In this document: positions 1-5,774 of the stretch, piece by piece
How positions within the stretch are numbered: the first letter of the stretch is position 1
How the letters are laid out: every line of letters starts with the position of its first letter
Origin: Actinomycetes bacterium
GTDB taxonomy: Bacteria > Actinomycetota > Actinomycetes > Actinomycetales > Actinomycetaceae
NCBI GenBank assembly: GCA_023426345.1
Contig: JAFAAX010000201.1
Location: 1-10,349 of the forward strand
Direction of reading: 5' to 3'
DNA: 10,349 bases
Translations under genes and position numbers: made by a program
The notes under the pieces: model-generated
Database searches by the model: none
Told to the model about the DNA's origin: nothing
Seen by the model: only the letters and a program-made list of their open reading frames with translations

Positions 1-873
1 GGCGCGGCGGGGGATCCGCGCGCGCCGAGCCGACCGGTCGACGACGTAGCTGACGAGCAGCGCGACCAGGACGAACAGGGCGACCGCCAGCGTGTGGACG
101 GGGTCGCTGATCGAGACGGCGCGGAACGGCGGGATGAGGAAGTAGTCGAGGGCGAGCCCGCTGGCGACGGCCGCCAGAAGCGCCGGCCACACGCCCCCGA
201 CCAGGGAGACGACCACCACGAGGAGCTGGTAGGACAGTGCGCTGGTCGTCAGCGTCTCGGTGCTGCGCACCGCCGTGAGCCCCCACGTCAGCAGGGGGCA
301 GGCGATCAGCGCGAGGACCAGTCCGCCCAGTCGCCGCCTCCACGACAGCGCGCCGCGGAGGCGGGGCAACCTCGGGCGCTCCTCCGCCCGGGGACGGTCG
401 ACGACATGCACGTCCAGGGGACCGGCGGCGCGGACCACCTGCGAGGCGACGCCGGGTCCGCCGATGAGGCGGGCGATCCGCCCGCGACGGGACGTCCCGA
501 CCACCAGCTGGGTCGCCCCGGCGGAACGGGCGAAGGCGAGGATCGCGCCGGCGACGTCCTGGCCGATCACCTGGTGGTCCGTGCCGCCGAACCGCTCGAC
601 GAGCTCCCTGCGCCCGGCCGGGAGCCCGGGTTCGGAGTCGCGCGGACCGTCGGGGGAGACGACATGGACGGCCAGGAGGTGTCCGCCCCCGGACCGCTCG
701 AGGACCTCGGCGCCGCGTCGCAGCAGCGGATCGCCCTCCGGTCCGCCGGACCAGGCGACGACCACCCGTTCCCCGCCCGGGCCCCGCCCGCTCCCACGAT
801 CCCCGCCCGCGCGATCCCCCGCCGGACGCGCGGGGCGGCCGCCCTGCGACGCGGCGCGTCCTCCAGCGCTCAT
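1..873 (-). CDS. KdpD-type sensor kinase, N-terminal part, cut by window edge and lacking the first KdpD domain
   Basis: Translating the minus strand from the ATG at 873-871 gives an open frame to the left edge (291 codons). After a disordered Gly/Arg/Pro leader (residues 1-34), residues 35-158 match the USP-like domain of KdpD: ERVVVAWSG start, GQDVAGAILAFARSAGATQ, then LVVGTSRRGR and DVHVVDRP. Residues about 175-280 form closely spaced membrane helices of the DUF4118 type, with LDYFLIPPFRAVSISDP between helices. The histidine kinase core should lie beyond the edge. Full KdpD proteins carry a domain of roughly 200 residues with a Walker-type motif before the USP domain. It is absent here, and an in-frame TAG at 1005-1003 with no ATG or GTG between rules out a longer start. 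Known of the family: KdpD senses potassium limitation and phosphorylates KdpE. It is divergent from a KimA-like potassium transporter. No clear Shine-Dalgarno precedes the ATG. Confidence 0.85.
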   Translation of the reverse strand, partial: MSAGGRAASQGGRPARPAGDRAGGDRGSGRGPGGERVVVAWSGGPEGDPLLRRGAEVLERSGGGHLLAVHVVSPDGPRDSEPGLPAGRRELVERFGGTDHQVIGQDVAGAILAFARSAGATQLVVGTSRRGRIARLIGGPGVASQVVRAAGPLDVHVVDRPRAEERPRLPRLRGALSWRRRLGGLVLALIACPLLTWGLTAVRSTETLTTSALSYQLLVVVVSLVGGVWPALLAAVASGLALDYFLIPPFRAVSISDPVHTLAVALFVLVALLVSYVVDRSARRARIPRRA

Positions 874-930
874 GGCACCAGTCTGGCAGCCCGTCGGCGC
901 GTCCGCGCCCGTCGAGGCGCCCCCGCGCGG

Positions 931-983
931 ATCCTCACGGAATCCATACGGCGGCGGGCCCGATCCGCACGGAATCCTTGCGG
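931..983. repeat. Two 21-bp near-repeats 32 bp apart between kdpD-like gene and kimA
   Basis: Positions 931-951 and 963-983 agree at 18 of 21 bases. Both contain the identical core CACGGAATCC (936-945 and 968-977), are preceded by ATCC and end in CGG. The offset of 32 bp is about three helical turns, so both copies would face the same side. They lie in the 249-bp divergent control region, upstream of both genes. This is the layout of a tandem operator for a dimeric regulator such as a response regulator; which protein binds is not known. Confidence 0.55.
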
Positions 984-1003
984 AACGCGCGCGGGCCCCT
1001 CCC

Positions 1004-1009
1004 TACGAT
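1004..1009 (+). promoter_or_regulatory. Possible -10 box (TACGAT) for the kimA-like gene
   Basis: TACGAT fits the TAnnnT pattern of actinobacterial housekeeping promoters and lies just downstream of the 21-bp repeats. No good -35 hexamer is visible at 16-18 bp spacing; TTGCGG at 978-983 is 20 bp away. This would give a leader of about 105 nt before the GTG at 1123. Confidence 0.3.
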
Positions 1010-1059
1010 CTTCCGGTGCGGGACGCAGAGGGGGCGATGGCACAGGGCGGGGCCCTCCG

Positions 1060-1078
1060 GGGGCCGATCCCCGGCCCC
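1060..1078 (+). promoter_or_regulatory. Stem-loop in the kimA-like leader
   Basis: GGGGCCG (1060-1066) and CGGCCCC (1072-1078) form a perfect 7-bp GC stem around a 5-nt loop. A further GC-rich run at 1048-1059 could compete for pairing. There is no T-tract, so it is not a classical terminator. It may only stabilise the leader or limit ribosome access; the function is unknown. The leader does not show the conserved blocks of the ydaO-type c-di-AMP riboswitch. Confidence 0.35.
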
Positions 1079-1122
1079 TCCCGCATGCCCGCATTCCGTC
1101 CCCCCTCGTCAAGGTGCCTGCC

Positions 1123-3105
1123 GTGGACCGTGTCCTCGAATTCGTCAAGATGCTCCTCATCGGGCGGCCCATGCCGTCGGAGTCGATGGGGCGCCAATTG
1201 CTGCCCAAGCGGCTCGCGCTGCCCGTCTTCGCCTCCGACGCCCTGTCGTCGGTGGCGTATGCGCCCGACGAGGTGCTGCTCACGCTGGCCCTGGCGGGCG
1301 GCGTCGCGACGATCCACTCGATCTGGGTCGGCGTCGCGGTGGTCGGCGTCCTCGCCGTCGTCGTCCTGTCCTACCGTCAAGTGGTCCACGCCTACCCGTC
1401 GGGCGGCGGGAGCTACGAAGTCGTCACCCGCAACCTGGGCCCGACGTGGGGACTGGTGGTCTCCTCGGCGCTGCTCGTCGACTACACGCTGACGGTCGCC
1501 GTGTCGATCTCCTCGGGCGCGCACTACCTGACGACCGCGGTCCCCTCCCTGGCGGGCCACGAGGTCGTCATCGCTCTGGTCCTCGTCGCCGTCCTCACGC
1601 TGATGAACCTGCGGGGGCTGCGGGAGGCCGGCATCGGCTTCGCCGTCCCGACCTACCTGTTCATGGGCTCCATCGCCCTGATGACCGTCGTCGGTCTGGT
1701 CCGGCTGACCGCCGGCACGCTCGGCCGGGCGCCGACCGCCGCCTACCAGATCGTCGCCGAGCCCGCCTACGCCGGCGGCCTCACCGGTCTGGCGGGCGCC
1801 TTCCTGCTCATGCGCGCCTTCTCCTCGGGGTGCGCGGCGCTCACCGGGGTGGAGGCCATCTCCAACGGCGTCCCCGTGTTCCGCCGCCCGAAGTCGCGGA
1901 ACGCGGCGATCACCCTGACGATGCTCGGCGGCATCGCCGCGGCGATGATGCTGTCGATCCTGCTGCTCGCGCGGTCGACGGGCGTCGTCATGGTCGACGA
2001 CCCGGCCACCCAGCTCGCCCTGGACGGCCGGCCCGCCGGCGCGGGCGTCGTCATCGACCCCGTGATCGGACAGCTGGCCTCTGCCGTCTTCGGCGCCGGG
2101 ACCCCGCTGTTCCTGCTCGTCACCATCACGACGGGGCTCATCCTGGTCCTCGCGGCGAACACGGCGTTCAACGGGTTCCCCTCCCTGGCGTCGGTGCTCT
2201 CACGGCACTCCTACCTGCCCCGCCAGCTCGACAAGCGCGGCGACCGCCTGTCCTTCTCGAACGGCATCCTGGTCCTCGCCTCCGCCGCCGCCGTGCTGAT
2301 CGTCGTCTCCGGCGCCTCCGTCACGCGGCTCATCCAGCTCTACATCGTCGGCGTGTTCGTCTCCTTCACGCTGTCCCAGTTCGGCATGGTCCGGCACTGG
2401 AACCATGAGCTGCGCCGCGCCGTCGCCCCCGACGACCGACGCTCGATCCGGCGCTCGCGCGCCCTCAACGTCGTCGGCTTCCTACTGACGGGCCTGGTCC
2501 TGGCCGTCGTGCTGGTCACGAAGCTCACGCACGGCGCGTGGATCGCGATCTTCATGATGGCGGTGGCCTTCGCCCTCCAGCGCGGCATCCGCCACCACTA
2601 CCACACGGTCGCCGGCCAGCTGCACGTGGCGGACTACTCGGCGGGGCGGGCGCTGCCGGCCCGCGTCCACGCCTTCGTCCTGGTCTCGAACATGGCGCGC
2701 CCCACGATGCGCGCCATCGCGACGGCGCGCGCCACGGCGCCCTCGTCCCTGGAACTGCTCAGCGTGGTGGCCGACGACGCGGAGGAGCGCCGCATCCTGC
2801 GCGAGTGGGAGGACTCCGGCGTCCCCGTCCCCCTCACCCTGGTGTCCTCGCCCTACCGCGACATCACCGACGTGCTGGTCTCCTTCATCCGCAATCAGCG
2901 GCGCCGATCGCCCGGCGAAGTCGTCTTCGTGTTCCTCCCCCAGTTCCTGGTGTCGCATTGGTGGGAGAACGCGATGCACAACCAGACCGCCACGTGGCTG
3001 CGCCGCGCGCTGCTGCGCATCCCGGGCGTCGTCATCGTCATGGTGCCGTGGGAACTGGGCAGGGACGCCGAGATCGAGGGAGAGCACGCCCTCACCGGCC
3101 CGTGA
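1123..3105 (+). CDS. kimA: KimA-type potassium transporter (APC superfamily), 660 aa
   Basis: This is a proton-coupled potassium importer of the KimA (formerly YdaO) type. GTG 1123 was chosen because AAGG (1111-1114) sits 8 nt upstream and the resulting N-terminus, VDRVLEFVKMLLIGRP, aligns with the start of Bacillus KimA. Residues about 30-490 form some twelve membrane helices. Residues corresponding to the potassium site of B. subtilis KimA are present: SDALSSVAY (D39, Y46), VDYTLTVAVS (D120, Y121, T124), LTGVEAISN (T241) and QLYIVGVF (Y407). RGDRLSFSNGI is also conserved. Residues about 515-650 are the cytoplasmic USP-like domain (VHAFVLVSNMARPTM, then FVFLPQFLVSHWWENAMHNQTA). In Firmicutes KimA is inhibited by c-di-AMP; whether this one is cannot be read from the sequence. 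Its divergent neighbour is the KdpD-like kinase. A much longer upstream frame exists but overlaps that gene and is low-complexity, so it is not credible. Confidence 0.93.
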   Translation: MDRVLEFVKMLLIGRPMPSESMGRQLLPKRLALPVFASDALSSVAYAPDEVLLTLALAGGVATIHSIWVGVAVVGVLAVVVLSYRQVVHAYPSGGGSYEVVTRNLGPTWGLVVSSALLVDYTLTVAVSISSGAHYLTTAVPSLAGHEVVIALVLVAVLTLMNLRGLREAGIGFAVPTYLFMGSIALMTVVGLVRLTAGTLGRAPTAAYQIVAEPAYAGGLTGLAGAFLLMRAFSSGCAALTGVEAISNGVPVFRRPKSRNAAITLTMLGGIAAAMMLSILLLARSTGVVMVDDPATQLALDGRPAGAGVVIDPVIGQLASAVFGAGTPLFLLVTITTGLILVLAANTAFNGFPSLASVLSRHSYLPRQLDKRGDRLSFSNGILVLASAAAVLIVVSGASVTRLIQLYIVGVFVSFTLSQFGMVRHWNHELRRAVAPDDRRSIRRSRALNVVGFLLTGLVLAVVLVTKLTHGAWIAIFMMAVAFALQRGIRHHYHTVAGQLHVADYSAGRALPARVHAFVLVSNMARPTMRAIATARATAPSSLELLSVVADDAEERRILREWEDSGVPVPLTLVSSPYRDITDVLVSFIRNQRRRSPGEVVFVFLPQFLVSHWWENAMHNQTATWLRRALLRIPGVVIVMVPWELGRDAEIEGEHALTGP

Positions 3106-3217
3106 CCCCGGACCCCGCCGCGCGGGCCCGGCCGCCTCGCCGGCAGGTCCCGTCCCGTTCCCCGGCCCGCGGCGGATCTCACCGTGGCGGCCCCTGCCTC
3201 GGCCGGCCGACTCTGGA

Positions 3218-3223
3218 TAGAGT
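3218..3223 (+). promoter_or_regulatory. -10 box (TAGAGT) immediately before the MFS gene, probable leaderless start
   Basis: TAGAGT matches TAnnnT and ends 8 nt before the GTG at 3232, so transcription would begin at or within a few bases of the start codon. The GGGGA at 3224-3228 lies too close to the GTG to be an ordinary Shine-Dalgarno. No clear -35 is visible. The preceding stretch after the kimA-like gene (3106-3217) is GC-rich with weak inverted repeats and no gene. Confidence 0.4.
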
Positions 3224-3231
3224 GGGGAATT

Positions 3232-4719
3232 GTGTTCTCGACCTATGCCGATGTGCTGCGCACCCACGGAGCCTGGAAATTCTCGCTTCCGGGACTCGTC
3301 ATGCGCATGCCGATGTCGCTGGTCGGGATCGCGCTGATCCTGTCGATCCGCTCGGTGTACGGCAACTACTCCCTGGCGGGCGCCGTCGCCGCCGTCAACA
3401 TCCTCGCCACCTGCGTGTGCGCGCCCCTGCTGGCCCGGCTGGTCGACACCCACGGGCAGCGCCGGATCATGGCCCCGTCCCTCCTGGTGTCGGCGATCGC
3501 CATCGCGGCGATGGCCGTCGCGGTCCTCCTGCACGCGCCGATCGCCGTCGTGTTCGTCCTGTCCGCCCTCAACGGCGCGACGTGGGGCTCGCCCGGATCC
3601 CTGGTGCGCTCCCGCTGGGCGACGGTGACGGGCTCCCAGAAGCAGCTGCAGACGGCCTACGCGCTGGAGGCCGCCTTCGACGAGTTCGCGTTCATCATCG
3701 GCCCCGTCCTCTCGACGACCCTGGGCACCACGATCCATCCGGTCAGCGGACTGGTGCTGGCCGCCGTGTGCTTCGTCGTGGGCGGCATCGGCTTCTTCTC
3801 CCAGACCGGGTCCGAGCCCGCGCCGGCCCCGCGCGTCCACGGGGAGCGGCGCCCCTCCGTCCTGGCCAACCCCGTCATCCTGGTGCTCATGGCGACCTAC
3901 GTGGGGGCGGGCACCCTGTTCGGGGCGAACGACGTCTCCGTCGTCGCCTTCACCCAGGAGCACGGCGCCGCCGGCATGGCCGGGGTCCTGCTCGCCTTCT
4001 TCTCCCTGGGATCCTTCCTGTCCGCCCTGTTCTACGGGTCCCGGACGTGGCGCCAGCCCCTGTGGAAGCTCTTCGCGGTCGGCGTCCTGGCTCTGGCCCT
4101 GGGCGTCTCCACGTTCCTGCTGGCCCGCAGCCTGTCGGTCCTGGCGATCGTCATGCTCATCACGGGCGTGACCTGCGCGCCGACTATGACCAACGTCAAC
4201 ACGATCGTCGCGCGCGTGGTCTCCCCCGTCCAGCTCACGGAGGGTCTGACCTGGACGATCACCGCGATGAACGTCGGCACGTCCATCGGGTCGGCGCTGG
4301 GCGGGCGCTCGATCGACGCGTCGGGCTCCCACGGGGGGTTCGGCGTGGTCGTGGGCGCGGCCTGGGTGATGGTGGTGTGCATGCTCATCGGGCTGCCCCG
4401 CCTGCGCCGCGACACCACGCGGGGCGACGCCGCGCTCGAACGCGTCCCCGCCCTCGACGAGGGCCCCGACCCCGACCCCGATCGAGGGCCCGGTCCGGAC
4501 CAGGGCGGCCCCGCGGCTCCCGTGCTCAGCCCCTCCGCCTCCGCGAACGAGGGCGCCTCCGCGATCCCCGGAACCGGCGACGCGACGCGATGCCCGCGGG
4601 ACGAGGGCGGCGTCCGGGACGGCGGCCGCGTCACAGACTGCGCCGCCGCCCCCGCCGAGGCGGGAGCGGCGGATGAGTCCGAGGACTGCGCGTGCGGGGC
4701 GCCCTCGTCAAGGCGCTGA
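3232..4719 (+). CDS. Major facilitator superfamily (MFS) transporter with long hydrophilic C-terminal tail, 495 aa
   Basis: This is an integral membrane secondary transporter of unknown substrate. The first half starts FSTYADVLRTHGAWKFSLPG and runs through about six helices. ARLVDTHGQRRI around D72 is the MFS motif A in the loop between helices 2 and 3. A central loop (EPAPAPRVHGERRPS) separates it from the second six helices, which include TWTITAMNVGTSIGSALGG near the end. Helices stop at about residue 390. The remaining ~100 residues are a Pro/Ala/Gly/Asp-rich, non-membrane tail containing a DPDPDRGPGPD run; such a tail is unusual for MFS proteins. GTG 3232 is preferred over GTG 3184 because a TAGAGT promoter box lies between them. 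It lies 126 bp after the kimA-like gene on the same strand, but looks separately transcribed. The family assignment is firm; the substrate is unknown. Confidence 0.85.
   Translation: MFSTYADVLRTHGAWKFSLPGLVMRMPMSLVGIALILSIRSVYGNYSLAGAVAAVNILATCVCAPLLARLVDTHGQRRIMAPSLLVSAIAIAAMAVAVLLHAPIAVVFVLSALNGATWGSPGSLVRSRWATVTGSQKQLQTAYALEAAFDEFAFIIGPVLSTTLGTTIHPVSGLVLAAVCFVVGGIGFFSQTGSEPAPAPRVHGERRPSVLANPVILVLMATYVGAGTLFGANDVSVVAFTQEHGAAGMAGVLLAFFSLGSFLSALFYGSRTWRQPLWKLFAVGVLALALGVSTFLLARSLSVLAIVMLITGVTCAPTMTNVNTIVARVVSPVQLTEGLTWTITAMNVGTSIGSALGGRSIDASGSHGGFGVVVGAAWVMVVCMLIGLPRLRRDTTRGDAALERVPALDEGPDPDPDRGPGPDQGGPAAPVLSPSASANEGASAIPGTGDATRCPRDEGGVRDGGRVTDCAAAPAEAGAADESEDCACGAPSSRR
4464..4481 (+). repeat. 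Three tandem copies of CCCCGA in the MFS tail
   Basis: The 6-bp unit is repeated exactly three times and encodes the DPDPD part of the tail. Because the unit length is a multiple of three, copy-number changes would lengthen or shorten the tail without shifting the frame. Confidence 0.6.
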
Positions 4720-4858
4720 GAGGCCCGCACCGCTTGTGAGGACGCCGGCCGGGCGCGCGGCGCCGGACTTTCGGGATTCCGAGCCCTGAGTCCCGGCCCC
4801 GGACCCGCGAACTCGCACCCGGTTCCCGGCCCCTGGATCCGTGCGGGATGTCAGCGCC
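4720..4858. other. GC-rich spacer between the MFS gene and the RHH gene
   Basis: No gene was found. A short inverted repeat, CCGGC (4745-4749) with GCCGG (4762-4766), follows the MFS stop by about 25 bp and could be a weak terminator. It lacks a T-tract and its 12-nt loop is long, so the call is tentative. Confidence 0.3.
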
Positions 4859-5008
4859 TCACGCGCGCTCACTGACGCTCAACGCCAGTGCCCGCCGCGT
4901 ATATTCGCTGACCGTCATCCGCTCGTCGGCCGCTTGCTTCTCCACCAGGTCCCACAGCTGCGCAGGAATCCGCAGGCTGTGCGTCTCCATCGGTCCAGCG
5001 ATGCGCAT
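4859..5008 (-). CDS. Small ribbon-helix-helix (RHH) DNA-binding protein, solitary antitoxin-like, 49 aa
   Basis: Reading the minus strand from ATG 5008-5006 to TGA 4861-4859 gives 49 residues, of which METHSLRIPAQLWDLVEK (from the in-frame ATG at 4990) begins a typical RHH fold. It has a short beta strand (HSLRIP), helix A (AQLWDLVEKQAADE), the MTVSEY turn and helix B (TRRALALSV). The protein stops right after helix B, so the toxin-binding tail of a normal antitoxin is missing. An in-frame TGA lies upstream of the next ATG (5020), which limits the start to 5020, 5008 or 4990; none has a strong Shine-Dalgarno. No toxin gene follows it on the minus strand down to 4720. It is divergent from vapB and shares a control region with three phased repeats. 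It could be a stand-alone repressor or the remnant of a second toxin-antitoxin pair. Confidence 0.6.
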   Translation of the reverse strand: MRIAGPMETHSLRIPAQLWDLVEKQAADERMTVSEYTRRALALSVSERA

Positions 5009-5037
5009 TGCCTGCCGCATTGCGCGGCGTCGCGCTC

Positions 5038-5053
5038 GCGGACCTCACAGGTC
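5038..5053. repeat. Left copy of a palindromic sequence found on both sides of vapBC
   Basis: GCGGACCTCACAGGTC holds the inverted repeat GACCT/AGGTC around a 3-nt spacer. A copy with one extra C occurs at 5758-5774, past the end of vapC, in the same orientation. Here it lies upstream of the minus-strand RHH gene. Confidence 0.5.
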
Positions 5054-5057
5054 GACG

Positions 5058-5090
5058 CATGACATCCGCATGCTAGTCTCATGCTATGAG
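5058..5090. promoter_or_regulatory. Operator-like array: three 11-bp-phased CATG repeats overlapping the vapB start
   Basis: CATGACA begins at 5058, CATGCTA at 5069 and CATGCTA again at 5080, each exactly 11 bp after the last. This is one helical turn per unit, so bound RHH dimers could sit side by side on one face of the DNA. The third copy overlaps the vapB start codon (5086) and the second overlaps its -10 box. RHH antitoxins commonly autoregulate through such tandem short sites. The reverse strand reads TAGCATG twice, each copy also resembling a -10 box facing the minus-strand RHH gene. Confidence 0.6.
5074..5079 (+). promoter_or_regulatory. -10 box (TAGTCT) of vapBC, probable leaderless promoter
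   Basis: TAGTCT fits TAnnnT and is followed by six bases and then the vapB ATG at 5086, the expected transcription start position. There is no Shine-Dalgarno before the ATG, which agrees with a leaderless transcript. The box lies inside the repeat array, so bound antitoxin would block it. Confidence 0.5.
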
Positions 5091-5325
5091 CAACCTTCAG
5101 GTGCGGAGCATACCTCCGGAGTTGCACGCGCAGTTGCGTGAACGGGCCAGTCGGACTGACATGTCGATGTCCGAGTACGTCATCCGACTCGTCAGGAACG
5201 ACCTCGCCCTTCCTCTCTTCGATGACTGGGCCTCCTCGGTCCGCGCACAGCACGGGACGCGGGAGATCGATGTCTCAGGAGCGCTCGACGCCGCACGCGA
5301 CGAGTACGATCCTGTTGCGCCATGA
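5086..5325 (+). CDS. vapB: VapB-type antitoxin with FitA-like RHH domain, 79 aa
   Basis: This is the antitoxin of a type II pair: it binds and inhibits the VapC nuclease and represses its own promoter. Residues 1-40 form an RHH domain (LQVRSIPPELHAQLRERA, then MSMSEYVIRLVRNDLALP). The acidic C-terminal part, REIDVSGALDAARDEYDP, is the likely toxin-binding tail. Its TGA overlaps the vapC ATG in an ATGA (5322-5325), the usual sign of translational coupling. The start at 5086 is supported by the -10 box exactly one spacer upstream. Codon use differs from the neighbours, with ATA, CTT, TTG and AGT codons that are rare elsewhere in the window, suggesting later acquisition. Confidence 0.88.
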   Translation: MSNLQVRSIPPELHAQLRERASRTDMSMSEYVIRLVRNDLALPLFDDWASSVRAQHGTREIDVSGALDAARDEYDPVAP

Positions 5326-5714
5326 GGCGCGTCGTCGACGCCAGCGCATTTGTTGACGCCGTCCTCCCGACGCCGCGCCAGGATGCTGCCCTCACCGCGT
5401 TCTCGGGGTATGAGTTGTGGGCGCCGTCCATCCTCGACCTCGACGTCACGTCGGCGCTCTGGCGCCTCGAACGTTCATCGACGATCACACACGATGAGGC
5501 CGAACAAGGCGTGGAGGCCCTCACGACCGCTCCGATCAGGCGACTCTCCGTCCGGCACCTCACGCACGACGCCTGGAATCTGCGCATGTCCCGACGGATC
5601 AGCGATGCGTTCTACGCCGCGTCGGCACGCATGCTCGGCGCTGAGCTCGTCACGTCGGACGGCCGGCTCGCACATGCGCCCTCGCTTGAGGCAGCTGTCG
5701 TGCTGCTGCGCTAG
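5322..5714 (+). CDS. vapC: VapC-type PIN-domain ribonuclease toxin, 130 aa
   Basis: This is a predicted magnesium-dependent endoribonuclease, probably cleaving tRNA or rRNA as known VapC toxins do; its target cannot be told from sequence. The whole protein is one PIN domain of normal length. The acidic centre is D6 (RRVVDASAFVDA), D41 in APSILDLDVTSALWRL, D95 in RRISDAFYAASARMLGAEL and D113 in VTSDGRLA. At the second position most PIN toxins have Glu (typically LLDLEV); this one has Asp, a conservative change. Asp may still bind metal, so activity is likely but not certain. It overlaps vapB by 4 bp and is followed by hairpins that probably end transcription. Confidence 0.9.
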   Translation: MRRVVDASAFVDAVLPTPRQDAALTAFSGYELWAPSILDLDVTSALWRLERSSTITHDEAEQGVEALTTAPIRRLSVRHLTHDAWNLRMSRRISDAFYAASARMLGAELVTSDGRLAHAPSLEAAVVLLR

Positions 5715-5721
5715 TCAGGAG

Positions 5722-5774
5722 GCACCCGGATCGTGCGGACCCGAGGGTCAGCCGGGTGCGGACCTCACCAGGTC
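5722..5774. terminator. Nested hairpins between convergent vapC and the DUF488 gene, possible two-way terminator
   Basis: GCACCCGG (5722-5729) pairs perfectly with CCGGGTGC (5752-5759), enclosing a smaller stem GACCC/GGGTC (5738-5742 with 5745-5749). A second hairpin, GACCT/AGGTC with a 4-nt loop (5761-5774), overlaps the DUF488 stop. There is no T-tract, as is common in high-GC actinobacteria. Its placement between two converging genes supports a terminator role. Confidence 0.5.
5758..5774. repeat. Right copy of the palindromic sequence found on both sides of vapBC
   Basis: GCGGACCTCACCAGGTC equals the left copy at 5038-5053 apart from one inserted C. The pair brackets vapBC at a distance of about 700 bp. 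It may be a boundary repeat left by insertion, or simply a common hairpin sequence in this genome. Confidence 0.5.

Noticed and set aside
94..1122. In-frame upstream extension that would add over 300 residues to the kimA-like protein
   Set aside because: It overlaps the KdpD-like gene on the other strand, is Arg/Pro/Gly/Ala-rich with no family match, and crosses the divergent promoter region. The KimA homology starts at 1123.
1010..1122. ydaO-type c-di-AMP riboswitch in front of the kimA-like gene
   Set aside because: KimA genes in Bacillus have one, so I looked for it. The leader is short, lacks the conserved sequence blocks, and shows only simple GC hairpins.
3106..3217. Rho-independent terminator after the kimA-like gene
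   Set aside because: Several GC-rich inverted repeats can be drawn, but none is clean and there is no T-tract, so I did not annotate one.
2482..4332. Long minus-strand open frame opposite the KimA and MFS genes
   Set aside because: It spans two well-supported plus-strand genes and has the Arg/Gly/Asp/Gln-rich composition of an antisense shadow in GC-rich DNA.
2538..4676. Long plus-strand frame crossing the kimA-MFS junction
   Set aside because: Arg/Pro-rich shadow that overlaps two genes with clear homology; no recognisable domain.
5045..5065. Longer upstream start (ATG at 5065) for the small RHH gene
   Set aside because: The frame from this ATG meets TGA after six codons, before the RHH coding region.
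5041..5090. Mobile-element or IS ends around vapBC
   Set aside because: No transposase, integrase or terminal inverted repeats were seen; only the short GACCT-type flanking sequence is present, reported as a tentative repeat.
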